This document shows positions 36,650 to 48,439 of a DNA stretch of 64,000 nucleotides, in pieces; the first letter of the stretch is position 1; every line of letters starts with the position of its first letter. The stretch lies in NCBI GenBank assembly GCA_033239005.1, contig BSQZ01000051.1, positions 3,617,001 through 3,681,000 of the forward strand. Direction: 5' to 3'. The DNA is from Lamellibrachia satsuma (lineage: Eukaryota > Annelida > Polychaeta > Sabellida > Siboglinidae). Below the pieces are notes generated by a model that was not told where the DNA came from, made no database searches, and worked only from the letters and a program-made list of their open reading frames with translations. The translations under genes and the position numbers were made by a program.

Positions 36650-37840
36650 GCATACGTATTAGACACATTCCGCAGGTCGTCAATACGGTATAGGCGACCA
36701 AAGATCTCATTGTAATGTCAGGTTAAGCCAGTACCTATTATATTAAAATAATCCGTTTGGCGTCTTGTTACATTTTGTTGTATGTAGTATAATAATTTCT
36801 ATGACAACATCATGTTATAAATTCATAATTATAAATATTCATGCAAATGTTTTTAACTGAATGTGGTTGAATATCAACCTTAACGTTGAGTATGCTCTCG
36901 ATCAGCCACTGACAATATCCAATGAACGTGGAAAACGTTTATCAGGATCGGGTGTTCGCAATATCACGCCATGGAAATAATCATAATTAACCCCCACACA
37001 ATTACGTCCCATTCGGCTTGCAGTGTGATGATGATGGGAATATCATTAACCTGCTCACGATTGCTTTCAATTCAGTTTGTTGTGTGATCATGATATTTTT
37101 CCTGAAACATTCAAATTATCGTATATATTTTTTTCATTATTAAAACACTGTTGGGCGGTCAAAATATAATAACAACTGTGGTGTATATTATATAACATGA
37201 TTTTACTTTTAAAACTGTGCCTTTAAATAAAAAGTTAGTAAAATAATATGTAAGTGTTATGGTCGAAACGTATACATTGCCTAACACTGATACGGCTGCG
37301 TATCGTTTTAACATAAGTATTGTGTTTAGCAAGACAATATGAATTATATGTATGTGATTTTCTATTGTAGATGCTGATGATTGTCGCGGAAGGTGTAGGA
37401 AAGGCACTCGCTTGTGAACAGGCCGCATTTACAGGTGTACCTGACGGGGTCACCCCCATGCAGCGCTACGTGTCGCCACCGACACACCTGCGGGGTCACA
37501 GCGTCTGGCCAATGCGTCAAGTGCGAAGGGCCTATTACAAAATATGTTAAAGATTATGTTCGCCAGATGTCGCTCCGCTCTTTAGCGTGGCCTACAAATG
37601 GGAATTGTCGTACTGTTGCATTTGTCGATAATAAAACACATTAAAAATAAATGTGTCTGTTTTCCTGTGTGTGTTTATGAGTGACTAAATGAAGTGTAAT
37701 AGAACTACTAACATTGCGTGTAGAAATCGTCACGTGCCCAGAATTGTTCGGTACTCTCGCCCCAGCCATTCGGTAAATTATATCTAAGCTTATATTATTC
37801 CAGTACATCGACATCACTTTCTGGTTAGAATCCTGATATT
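36650..37840 (+). repeat. segmental duplication A, copy 2 (start)
   Basis: Matches 10540-11870 with indels: about 240 bases (36710-36950) are extra here and the 450-base insert of copy 1 is absent. It includes exon copy c and its 3' UTR. Confidence 0.75.
37371..37550 (+). pseudogene. decayed last exon of the 16-Cys peptide family (copy c)
   Basis: Acceptor TCTATTGTAG is kept. The frame reads ADDCRGRCRKGTRL, stop (TGA), TGRIYRCT, stop (TGA), RGHPHAA, with later frames ending RRAYYKIC and TAA at 37547-37549. It is closest to copy a; both have TGA at the same Cys codon of the RC-(Y/T)-C block, so that lesion predates their duplication. A shared AATAAA lies at 37630-37635. Confidence 0.75.
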
Positions 37841-37854
37841 ACAGTGACTAAATA

Positions 37855-38043
37855 CGCACGCACACCCATACAAGCACACACGCAAACACACACGCAAACA
37901 CACACACACACGCACGCACGCACGCACGCATGCATGCACACACATACAAAACCAAGCACAACCCAACCACACTGAACACACGCACACATACACGCACACA
38001 TACACGCACAAATATACATACACAAACACATATGGACACGTAC
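37855..38043. repeat. CACACG/ACGC microsatellite interrupted by insertion
   Basis: CA/CG-rich compound repeat equivalent to 11880-12025 of copy 1. The gag remnant begins at its right end, so the element probably inserted into or next to this microsatellite. Confidence 0.8.
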
Positions 38044-38986
38044 ACGCGCCCATGGTCGCCGACGTCGACGACGGCGATGCTGGCATGGAGCTCTAGTGAA
38101 GGCCGACACTTGGGTGAGCGTGGTAGCAACTTCCGGCTGTGGCGGCTGCATGCTGCGGTTGCGTGGTCGCTCGCTCGGGCGCCTTCCGCGGCGTGCTCGG
38201 TAGCAGGCGAGACAGACGCGGTGTGGTTTGGTGTTCCATCCTCTAGCGCCCTCAGAGAACAGAGCGAATACCGTCTTGCAATCGGGGCAGATCGCGGTCT
38301 GACCACGTCCCGGCTGGGAAGATACGGGCGCGGGTACCGAGGTCGTTGTGATTCTTTTGAAAGACGAGATGCCAGCAGCCGATGAAGGAAGGGCGTTTCG
38401 CGCCATCTCTTTTCCCTCAACTAGGGTAATGACATCGTTCACGGTGCGCTCGAGTATTTTGTCTGCCCCGAGTATTTCACGTCCCTGACGATTATTTCTG
38501 TGAAGTCAACAGCGGTTGGAACCGGGCAGGCACATTGGACGGAGTAGGCGCAAGTTTCGGCCTTACCGCGTACACGGGCTGCAAACGAGCGGAAAGATTC
38601 TTCGCGCTCTTGGCGGAGGAGAACCAGCTCAGCCCGGTTGACGCCGGTGGCGACAGCTAGCACCGCCATGGCTTTCATTGCAGCCATCAGCTCATCTGTG
38701 GGCTTCACGATAATGCCAGGGTCCGATTTTAGTAGTCCATTCCCGAGTTCATCGGCCGCACACTGGAATAGCTGGGAGGAGGAGTTGTGGGGATCGATGC
38801 CTGATCCCAGGGCAAACGTCGGTCCAATTTCGGCCCTCGGCATGCAGCAGCTGGTCCGGTGTAGGCCCGCTGGACGAGATGGACAGAGTTGTGGTTGCCC
38901 AAGAGCGCGATCGCTACTTCTTGGGGTTTCTGTCCAATCGAGAAGCCACAGCCCGACACGACACACTGGATGTCTATGGTCGCCAT
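38044..38986 (-). mobile_element. LTR-retrotransposon gag remnant
   Basis: On the minus strand from 38986: MATIDIQCVVSGCGFSIGQK (C2H2-like start), then after a frameshift near 38890 QLFQCAADELGNGLLKSDPG, MAAMKAMAVLAVATGVNRAE, LVLLRQEREESFRSFAARVR and KAETCAYSVQCACPV. A further frameshift near 38460 leads to TVNDVITLVEGKEMARNALP and a cysteine cluster CPDCKTVFALFSEGARGWN followed by KPHRVCLACYRARRGRRP. This order matches gag polyproteins of invertebrate LTR retrotransposons: capsid-like region then a zinc-binding Cys/His cluster. Two frameshifts and the lack of protease/RT show a dead fragment. LTRs were not found. Family by motif recall. Confidence 0.65.
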
Positions 38987-39310
38987 GCTCAGCTCAAGGG
39001 ATGACGCGGGTTGCACTCGTTGCCGCAAATGACGTGCAGTTGATCATGAAGAAAACCACTCTTCTTCAGATGACAGTCGTCTTTAATCAGGAAATGATCA
39101 ACTGTTGCACTCTGAAAGGAGTAACAAAATAACATGAATACTAAATACTAGCTAACTAAGCTAAACAGCATTGACAGTGAAATGTGCGTATAGTAATGTA
39201 TCTTGACTGCAGTGGGCACTTGATGTCCAACCATGCATAACGATACGCATCACTGATCAGTGACTACAACATATCTATAGGCCATATATTTGTAGGCTAC
39301 TTGCTACATC
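38987..39310. other. remainder of the insert in duplication A copy 2
   Basis: Sequence absent from copy 1 and without recognisable motifs; it ends where homology resumes at TTTTCTTGTGTAAGGCGGAG (39310-39330). Confidence 0.45.
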
Positions 39311-40565
39311 TCATCATTTTCTTGTGTAAGGCGGAGTACCCTGGAGAAATGGAGTACCCTGGAGCACTCAGGCGTGGCACGCTTCTAGCGAACAACGGCA
39401 TTTGCAAAACTTAGTGGCCCACCACCAGAGGGCGCGTTGATGGATAATTTAGGTTGCTATATTTCATGCCAGCCGCTTGCTCCAAATGTTATGTTAACCC
39501 TTTTCATCAACGACATGGCAACGATTGCTCCAGTACACGACGCATCGCGCCCCGGGAGCGTAAAAAACTGCTAAGCTAGGGGCTATTTTTCCCAACCAAT
39601 TTTTTGGGGTGAAAATCATTTATCTGTAATTCCCTTTTGTGTTAATGCAGATTTATGAGAATTTCACAGAATGTTAAGTAAATAAAAGAATGCACTTGAT
39701 GATATTTTGAGAGGATTTTTTTATCGAATGTTGCCATGGATACGGCTGCCATCTTGGATTTGAAGTGCAATTCTCAGGAGGTAAATAAATATCTTTTGAT
39801 TGGAATGTACAAACTCAACATAATTTAGAATGCATTGGTTGCGCATAAACCTCCAGGGTGCTATGGAAGTACATTTTGAATAACTTTATTATTTTAATTT
39901 TCCCAATTTTTATACGTTTTTGAGGTATAAAAAACACACGCACATGCATGTACGCACGCACAGGGATTCAAGCAAAAACCACAATGCTGCTTTGTGTCCC
40001 ATGGTTCCACTGTCTTGTGTATGTTTGAAGAACATATTTCTATCAATATCCACATAACCATTCAACATTTTATAACTAACACATCTGTACTAAACATTGT
40101 ACCAGGTGTAGTGTGCCAGGCATTGTACCTCACCATTTAGTGATGTCTACTACATAGGCAGATACACTCGCCAGATACTTCACCGGTTAGTTGTGCCTAG
40201 TACACCGTTATATTCACAAGGAACCTCACCGGTTAATGTTATCTAATAAACATAAACGCCACAGATGCGGAGGGCAACACACCGTTGTTAGTATAGTACA
40301 TAATCCCGATATTACGGTTTTGTGGTAGCTCTGTTGTACGGTTGCGACGACGTGTATGTGTGAGTGAAAGGAAATCGGGGTCGAACTGTTCTAATGGGTG
40401 TGCAGCACCCGCGAGAACATCGCTCGAACTGACAGTCTGATGATCGTCGTCCGCCCACTGGCAACACGAAACTGTGGTTCGCAACCGCCGCTGGCTGCGA
40501 TGACGAATAGTTATACAAGAAGTAATATTCTTAAGTTCGCCAAACAATAGATCAGGAGAGCATAC
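39310..40565 (+). repeat. segmental duplication A, copy 2 (distal part)
   Basis: Collinear with 12060-13245. It carries a 55-base insertion (GTTAACCCTTTTCATCAACG... near 39495) and passes directly into duplication B' at 40566, a junction not present at copy 1. Confidence 0.85.
40243..40520 (+). pseudogene. ankyrin-repeat remnant (copy 3)
   Basis: NATDAEGNTPLLV followed by stops. VSERKSGSNCSNGC and similar frames replace the GRTALHW block. It keeps the segment that copy 1 has lost. Confidence 0.5.
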
Positions 40566-40567
40566 CT

Positions 40568-43180
40568 TAACAAACACTGTAGCACGAATATAATGAATAT
40601 ATTCAGGCCTCTCCTATTTTGTCTGCTAGGCACAATGTTCAATATGCATTTCTTAAATATTACTATACTATGTGATGGGAAATATGCAAAGAGTGGGGAT
40701 TAAAGGCTGCGGAAGCAGAACAGTAATTATTGTCATAATTGTATATATTATTATGTTTACTAACGTTATACCGTAATTACTTTAGGAATTGTTAAATACT
40801 GCTAACCTTCTCAAAACATATTAGAAATGAAGGATGTGGAAGGATCCGCAAACATTATTGTACATCTAATTGCATACACTTTGTGTTGTACTAATAACTA
40901 CAATGTTACTGCTGTGTACGCTACCCTTATAGGAAAGGTGACTATGCGTTAGCCGTTTGGTGGCGGTACTGTTTTAGCTACCCTGACTTGAAAGGTGCTG
41001 CCACTGCGGACTTGATGTATAGCGATGACTATCACATGAGACTAATACAGATATGGACGCAGATTCCAGTACTTGTGTTGCAGTTCATATTTAGATATAC
41101 TTCGTTGACTCACAGAGGTTGTATAATACACGAAGCGGTGAGTCAGATGTTAAACTTCTACTACACGCTTCTAGTGCGAATATTATTTTGTCACGTATCC
41201 CACTGTTTTCTTTGGACTACAGCCAATTTTGCGTTCTCTGTTTGGCCAAGCACTATGCTCTTGGGTCTACTACGTAGTTACATGCACGTCAACAGTAAAA
41301 TATGTGTGACCGAGTTCTACAAGGCGTTTATATATATATATATATATATATAGGCAAAATTTTTCGCCCCGCTCTTCGTCTCTGGGGCGAAAAGCCTGAC
41401 GGGCATTTGCTAACTCGCCATTTTGGCAGTTCTGTAGCCATTTGGCTACGGAACTAATAACTTAAGTTTTAAAACTGATACGCACTAACCGTTTCACATG
41501 TGTATTCCGTGACATACAAGTGACGATTGGGCGTCAAGAAACTGAAGAAATGTGCTCCAAATAATTACTTATGAGTACTTTTATCGGTGACATAGAAAAC
41601 ATTTCACAATTAGCCGCCATACTGTGCACTTGATGTTGCCTTTGCGTCACATGATCAAACGAGATTTCGTGTAGAATGAGGCCAGAATGGGCCAGCAGCA
41701 CAGACATAAATAAAACACCCGTTAGTAAGTTAGTAGTTTATAGGGGCATTATTAATGATGTAACTCTATGGCCAGCAGACGGCAATTCTTAGCGTGACCT
41801 TATATATATCTATGGAAATCCCGCTTGCTAATCTCGCTCACAACAACATCCGGTTATATACAAACCTTGACAAGCACATGCGTTCTGACAAAAAGGTAAT
41901 AATTTCACACTTTTACATGGTTATTGTCAGGTAACTTTAGTGATATACATATAAGAATGCATACAGACACGAAAGACGTGTTTATTGCGTGATTATGGCG
42001 TTTTTGTAAGGTTTCACGTTTCATGAAAATACTTACGTTTCGGCCGAGCGAGATCTTCGCCGTACTAGTAGCAACAGCCAGATAGATAAACATTGTATGG
42101 CGATTGACTTTGCCTAATATATATAGTCCTACAGTTTTCTAATGACTTCTGTACCTAGACTAGAGACAACGTCTTCAACTGGTCACTGTTTGTGTCGTCG
42201 TAGTCGTAGTATTTGTGAGATATGTGTCGGTGTCAATGTCCCGAAGCACCTACTCTACTTGTTAATATATAACGACCTACAGCTGTCCGTAAGGCATGAA
42301 GCAGTGTAAAAGAGTTTTGTCGAAAATGTTTGCTAACTATAATGCATTGCATATTACATTTCTTTTACGGTGAGGGTGTGCATTAGAATCGTGTCAGTTT
42401 GTGCCAGGGGCGAACTGACGTATATGCACTCGCATGTATACATTTATGTTCTACCCTTTTGGCTTTGTTGCTTATAGAGGCAACACTTTTTATTAGTGTT
42501 CACCAGTTGCGCGCATAGCTGTGTTGAATACTGTCTGTCATGCATCCGAATATTTTCGTTGTACCAGAATCTATTTTCACGTTATTTCTTTTGTGCGAAG
42601 CGTTGCTCTTCCATTAAATCACAGCAGAAAAAAACACTGGTGCGCCGTTACTATTTTGTTTTCGCACAACTCCTGCAGCTTGTGAATGTGGTTTAATCAC
42701 ATGTACGGGATGGACAGAAATATGCAGTACGAGATATAGGAGTGCTGAAGTGTGCGCTTGCGTGTGCATATGCGTGTGTCTTATTGTATTATATGCTTCC
42801 AGTATGAACATTTAATTTTCATACGTAGTTGACTTGATTTACTTTCTATCGAGAAAAAGCGAGAAATATTTACTGACTCAATCTATTTCATGGACAAAAC
42901 ACAAGGAAACGCAGAATATGCAATGTAGTTTGTCGTTAAATAGTCTACTTTCTTCAGATGAATTTAAGCTGTTTTTACCCAAAACGCATTGCCATTTTAT
43001 GTCTAGTTATTTGGGTCAATTTTGTACATTACCGTATCAGTGTCGCCGGTACACTGGGTCGAGTGTACGTTATTTAAGTTAGTGTATGAACTGGATGGCA
43101 AATCTTCTACCTTGCGTGCACGAAACTCCGTTAAACTCTTTAAGGCGAACAGTTTAATATTTTTTGTGTTACATATAAAA
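40568..43180 (+). repeat. segmental duplication B, copy 2
   Basis: Collinear with 20894-23005; the two copies differ by scattered substitutions and by the (TA)n runs. A block at 41350-42115 is unique to this copy. Confidence 0.85.
41353..42115. other. unique block inside duplication B copy 2
   Basis: About 760 bases replace the (TA)n region of copy 1. Flanked by short TATATA runs on both sides. No motif recognised. Confidence 0.45.
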
Positions 43181-43380
43181 ATAAAAAAAATTAGGACAAA
43201 TTATTTATAGATAAAATTAAATGTTCAATGCGTCTAACTCGCAAACCGCGCGTACACATTCGAAGTTAATGAGCACCCTCTACTAAAAAAAATTAAAACA
43301 GAATAGACAAAAACTGGGTTCAGATATGGGCAAACTATAAAAAGGCTTATTTCTAGCCTTGCAAATGCTCATTGTATGTA

Positions 43381-44034
43381 AGTGTAAGTGTAACACTACA
43401 AGTTCCAGATGGCAAGTGGACAAGGAAGCCATTGACTTATCTCTAACCTTACAAATGCTCATTATTTGTAAGTGTCAGTGTAAGACTACACGTTCCAGAT
43501 TGCAAGTGGACAAGGAAGCCATTGACTTATCTCTAACCTTACAAATGCTCATTATTTGTAAGTGTAAGTGTAAGACTACACGTTCCAGATTGCAAGTGGA
43601 CAAGGAAGCCATTGACTTATCTCTAACCTTACAAATGCTCATTATTTGTAAGTGTAAGTGTAAGACTACACGTTCCAGATTGCAAGTGGACAAGGAAGCC
43701 ATTGACTTATCTCTAACCTTACAAATGCTCATTATTTGTAAGTGTAAGTGTAAGACTACAAGTTCCAGATGGCAAGTGGACAAGGAAGCCATTGACTTAT
43801 CTCTAACCTTACAAATGCTCATTATTTGTAAGTGTCAGTGTAAGACTACACGTTCCAGATTGCAAGTGGACAAGGAAGCCATTGACTTATCTCTAACCTT
43901 ACAAATGCTCATTATTTGTAAGTGTAAGTGTAACACTACAAGTTCCAGATGGCAAGTGGACAAGGAAGCCATTGACTTATCTCTAACCTTACAAATGCTC
44001 ATTATTTGTAAGTGTAAGTGAAAGACCAATTCCA
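43381..44034 (-). repeat. 90-bp satellite derived from the CR1 3' tail, 7 copies plus a partial
   Basis: The unit (AGTGTAAGTGTAA(C/G)ACTACA...) recurs exactly every 90 bases from 43381 to 44011. Part of it, TTCCAGATGGCAAGTGGACA AGGAAGCCATTG, is the reverse complement of 10466-10500, the tail after CR1 ORF2. Two variants exist: A (CAAGTTCCAGATGG) and B (CACGTTCCAGATTG), ordered A-B-B-B-A-B-A. Because 90 is a multiple of 3, long repetitive frames are open on both strands; they are not genes. Confidence 0.85.
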
Positions 44035-44640
44035 GATGATTTATAATCTTTCATCTTCTTAATTTTCTTTGCTATCATTTCATGAATGATAAATGACTGT
44101 CCTAAATTATCTAATTTATTGCTGGAACTGGTAGTGAGCTGATATCTTCAGTGGTAAAGACTAAGCTGAAATACTCATTTAGAACCTCTGCCATTTGAAA
44201 CCTGTTTGAAGATGTTTCCAGTGTTGATTTCCAGTGGTCTGACCTTATCTCAAACTTTCTGTTTACTCCATGTATCAGCATAGAAACTCTTGCTGTAATT
44301 TTTTTACATTACCTGTAAAAAAAAATTTCAAAGGTTTTTTATGATTTTCTAATTTCAGTTGTAGTTTGGCTGGGTGCCTCTTTGTAGTTTGTCTAGTTGT
44401 CTACATTTCCAATGTGTTTATATACACCTGTTAGCATCTGCTTGAGAGCAGTTTTTCTTATAGCCTCTTTTGACAAGTGTTTCTTCCTGGACCTTTTTCC
44501 TTGGTTTCTTAACAAATCTCTCAGCAGTGCCCTAAATATCATCTTTTAAACAGGTCCAGCATTCTGTTGCTGTCTTGTTCTTCAGCAAGTTATTCCAATC
44601 TATATTCACTAGATCAGTTCTCATGTATTTTCTCCATAAA
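44035..44640 (-). mobile_element. antisense CR1 ORF2 fragment
   Basis: The reverse complement matches CR1 at about 8330-8960 (endonuclease-RT linker into RT): AATATAGATTGGAATAACTT, GGAAGAAACACTTGTCAAAA and TTAGAAAAT-type blocks, and CATTTATCATTCATGAAATGA replacing the RT block. With the 90-bp satellite to its left it is a CR1 copy with most of RT deleted. Confidence 0.75.
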
Positions 44641-45125
44641 GTAGGTGGTCACACTGACCGGCCACTAAGTAACTGACCCAGCAGAAAACTACCTGGTTAC
44701 AGCCCACCGGGACATTGTATATATCAAACACTGATATGCATTATCAATTTATTTAAGAAATTGTTCTTGTCATTGTGATTCCTAACATAATTTAAAAAAA
44801 AAACTGTTGACAGCTTTCAGATGGTCGAAATGGACAACATAGTACCTTCCAATAATCTTAATTGTTGGACAAGAGATAGGAGACAGTTGTCATGCCATGC
44901 CCATCCTCTGGTGGGTGGGGGTTGAGCAAACCCCCCTTTTTGAGAGAATTTGTTTAACTATGCATTTTTTCAGAAATCACCCCAGAAATCCCCGGCTGAT
45001 TGTCTACGCCTGAACCCCCCTTTTCAAAACCCCGAGGACGGGACTGACATCCGACATGATTGAGGTTGGAATTGGAATTTGTCTTTATTTGGTATAATTA
45101 ATACAGATAACAAAATACATGATAA
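44641..45125. other. no recognised feature
   Basis: Nothing assignable. Contains a C-rich stretch near 44935-45035 (AACCCCCCTTTT twice). Confidence 0.4.
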
Positions 45126-45140
45126 CAGTTCATGCCAGGA

Positions 45141-45262
45141 CGAGAGTAATAACTAATATAATAACACAAGAGTAATAACTAATATAATAACATGAGAGTA
45201 ATAACTAATATAATAACACCAGAGTAATAACTAATATAATAACACGAGAGTAATAACTAAAC
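45141..45262. repeat. 24-bp tandem repeat, 5 copies
   Basis: GAGTAATAACTAATATAATAACAC with small variants. Confidence 0.9.
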
Positions 45263-45689
45263 TAGTTGAAGCGACTGGATGCCCTAAATGCTATATAGTA
45301 TTATACATGCATTTATGAATAACTTAACACAATAAAATCATATATTGAGAGAGATGGGGGAGAGAGAGAGATAGATCTATAGATATTACCTGATAATCTA
45401 GTATTAATAATACAGTTGAATTAAATGTAATAAAATTACATAATGTGTTCCTGAACACAATGTTGTTGGTGAATATACTAATCTGTCATTTCAAGTGCCA
45501 CTTCAGTTAAACTGACATGGTTGTCCAGTAAACTTGGCATTTCTTTTGTGGTCAACACAGTGGACCCTTCTGTAGCTTCACATCGATAATGTAATTTAGT
45601 TTTAATAGAAATGTTGCAGCGACTACTAGACAAATACATAAAAATAAAAACTACTTGTCCTCATTCAAGTTATTTTTGCAATACACTCA

Positions 45690-45840
45690 CAGTAGAGTCC
45701 CTCTAAATAGACCACCCATGTGACCAAGAAAAAGTGGTCAGATTACAGAGGTGTAAATATGACAAAAACACACTGTCAGAGGTGGTCATTTTCGAGGGGT
45801 GGCTGTTTCCAACGAGTGACCACATGGAGGGGTTCTGCTG
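45690..45840. mobile_element. MITE-like element
   Basis: Ends CAGTAGAGTCCCTCTAAATAG and, on the reverse complement of the right side, CAGCAGAACCCCTCCATGTG form imperfect inverted ends; internal GTGGTCA motifs are also inverted. A TA flanks the right end only. Similar in style to the element at 63570. Confidence 0.45.
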
Positions 45841-45849
45841 TATTTTTTT

Positions 45850-47650
45850 ATTGTAACCGGCATGGTTACTGAACAATTAGTAATTTATCGTTGCCCCACC
45901 AATCACCCCACCAGTCACCCAGCAAAGGTCACGCGAGGATACCAGAGGAGCACAGGGTTGATGGTGCCATATGGCAGCACCCTGGGTAATCTATACAGAA
46001 TCTACTTAATTAGTTATTATTATTATAACTATTTATTTTATGGTTAATCGCATTCACTGTGTAGAGGTTGCTGGTCATGCTACTAATAATTAAGTTGTTT
46101 AAAAAAAAATTTACCCAAGAGACAGGGGCCATGTGTGGTCGGGGGGGGGGGGTCCCAGTGGGCCAGGCTTGATCCCACTGTCAACAAGACAGGTACCAAG
46201 ATGTCTGCTAGAGAATTGTCCATCTTTCTATGTAAACATATGTTCAGTTATCATTACTTAACAGTGACTTGGATTACTGATGTGCTAAGAAGATGGGGAG
46301 CAAATTAACCTTCTAGATCTTAGGGAGGAATGTCTCCACCAGCTTTCTGTTAACAGCTATAGGCTTAATGACATTTTGAAAGCTTGCAGCCAGTAGCTGG
46401 TAGAACAGGTTAGAAAGTTAAGTTTATTCATATTTAGTACTGTTACATAGTTAATGTATTATGATAGACAAAATGCAGGGACTGTGCATGTGCTGTATAA
46501 TTGTCTAACATTCTGTGCAGTTAAGCCAGAATCAGACTGGAGAATTCTCCCTCTCTTTGATGTTGTCTTGATTAATCACCATGTGGCACTGGCTGGGTAG
46601 GGTGTGTGAAATATTCCCAAGGGACAAGTGCTTGACAGCAAGCTGGGGCCACACTAGATAGTAACTTGTAAACAGGAATCAAATGTTTGGTTTGATCATT
46701 TAATGTAGTATTGATATCTTAGTACATTTCTGGTGACACCATTGTGTTAGCATACATACAATAATGTAGTTAGTCACTCGTTTGTTTATTCATTTATAAC
46801 TAGTTGTATGTAATTTACAGGTGCAGATGACCCCCTGTAAAATGCAGGATGCTGTTGCACTGAGTCAGTGTTCAGACACATTATAACACTTTTGGTTAGG
46901 CCTGCAGTGCCCAGTTCGGGCAAGTTATTGTTATTTTGGTTTCATGGGTTGTCATGAAGTATTACTATTTTAATTTAGGTTAGGAAACATTTATTTTGAC
47001 GGTCAGCCGTAACTATATTAAGGAACTAATTATAGACACTGCATATATCATACGTGTGTGGGTATTAGTACTGATTCATGTACTAATAGTCTCCAAGGAT
47101 TGTGTATCTTTATATGTTATAATGGATGTTAAGCATAACTGATGCTGTGTTATTCATGGAATACATCAAATTTGTATTAATTGTAGCTGCATTTTTAGCC
47201 AAGTATATTTGTTGTACACTTCACTGAGGAGTTGATACAGTGTTATTGGTACGTAGGGTTCATTTGATTGTATTTCCAACCTGGGAACACAGTGTTTAAA
47301 GACTATAAACCTATGTATGTTATTGGTACGGAGTCTGTCATGGAGTATTGATGGATAGAAATCTAGATACAAATACCACAGGTGCCAGCCTGCTATTTGG
47401 TGTCTGAGATAATCTATAGGTAATAATTACGTATCAATGCAGGGAATAGATGTTTTTGACTCTGTTGATTAATGATCCTTGTAACCATTGTAGTAGTGCA
47501 TGTAGTAATAATATTTTTGTATGTTTTACAGGTTTTTATTTTTTCTATGTTATGCGAAATAAAGGAAATCACTATTTCCTGTCTTCATGCGATTCCATGG
47601 TTACATTCTACATTCTTCGGTTACAAAGACATTTTATGTATAGTTGATGA
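45850..47650. other. no gene recognised
   Basis: About 1.8 kb of AT-rich sequence with a G11 run at 46140-46151. No domain, splice pattern or repeat array was seen. Confidence 0.4.
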
Positions 47651-47654
47651 TGAC

Positions 47655-47850
47655 ATGTGATTTGTGAAGCCCCCACATTCCCCTCAGTCCACGTGTCGTA
47701 TTTGACTTGTGAAGCCCCCACCTTCCCCTCAGTCCACATGTCGTTTTTGACTTGTGAAGCCCCCACCTTCCCCTCAGTCCACGTGTCGTATTTGACTTGT
47801 GAAGCCCCCACCTTCCCCTCTGTCCACGTGTCTTATTTGACTTGTGAAGC
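47655..47850. repeat. 45-bp tandem repeat, about 4 copies
   Basis: CTTGTGAAGCCCCCACCTTC plus CCCTCAGTCCACGTGTCGTATTTGA recurs every 45 bases. In-frame length, so frames are open on both strands. Confidence 0.9.
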
Positions 47851-47997
47851 CACCTTGTGAAGAAATTGGAATGAAGAAACAAAAAAGAAGGAGATGTGGA
47901 GTTAAAGTGTTTACATAATTGGAAATATAATGAAAGTGAAGTATATCTTGAAAATTAGGAGTGGGGTCTTTTATTAGTTTTACTAACTTGCCATAGG

Positions 47998-48435
47998 GGA
48001 GGCCGGGGAGGGTTGGCGCAATTTTCAATTAAATAATCGTTTTCTTAATTTAATATAGATAGGATATGTATGTTCGCTCTTCCTTAATGTATTAGTATAT
48101 ATATTCAGGGATTTCCTATCTATTGTGGCATTTATGATATTGCCCATTATCTGGCCCCTCTTCACCAGCACCAACCTTCCCCTGTACTGGGTAAGTTGGC
48201 GCACTTTTCATGTAACCATTAGCTGCACACAGTTTGTTGGACCAATATCTTCGCGGACCTATTTTTGTCAAATATTACGGGGGGATTGCATGGGTGTCAA
48301 CGAAGGACTAGGCTTCACCGATGGATCAGACTTTATTACTGACTTGCACGACACACTGCATGACTTTGGGGTTTGGTCTGTCGGTAACAGGCCAAATCCC
48401 CATGATAACGCATGCGCCAACCCGCCCCGATCTGG
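47998..48435. mobile_element. candidate non-autonomous DNA element (TIR)
   Basis: The left GCCGGGGAGGGTTGGCGCA and the reverse complement of the right TCGGGGCGGGTTGGCGCA pair over about 18 bases. An internal GTAAGTTGGCGCACTTTTCA resembles the left inner end (TTGGCGCAATTTTCA). Size about 440 bp. Target duplication not resolved. Confidence 0.5.
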
Positions 48436-48439
48436 TCGG

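Noticed and set aside
37825..38086. Cys/Val-rich minus-strand frames VCVCVCV
   Set aside because: Microsatellite translation continuing out of the gag remnant.
43359..44029. 220-residue repetitive frame with CKCKTT and KEAIDLSLTLQMLIICKC units, and its antisense counterpart
   Set aside because: A 90-bp satellite with in-frame period derived from a LINE tail. Cysteines are incidental.
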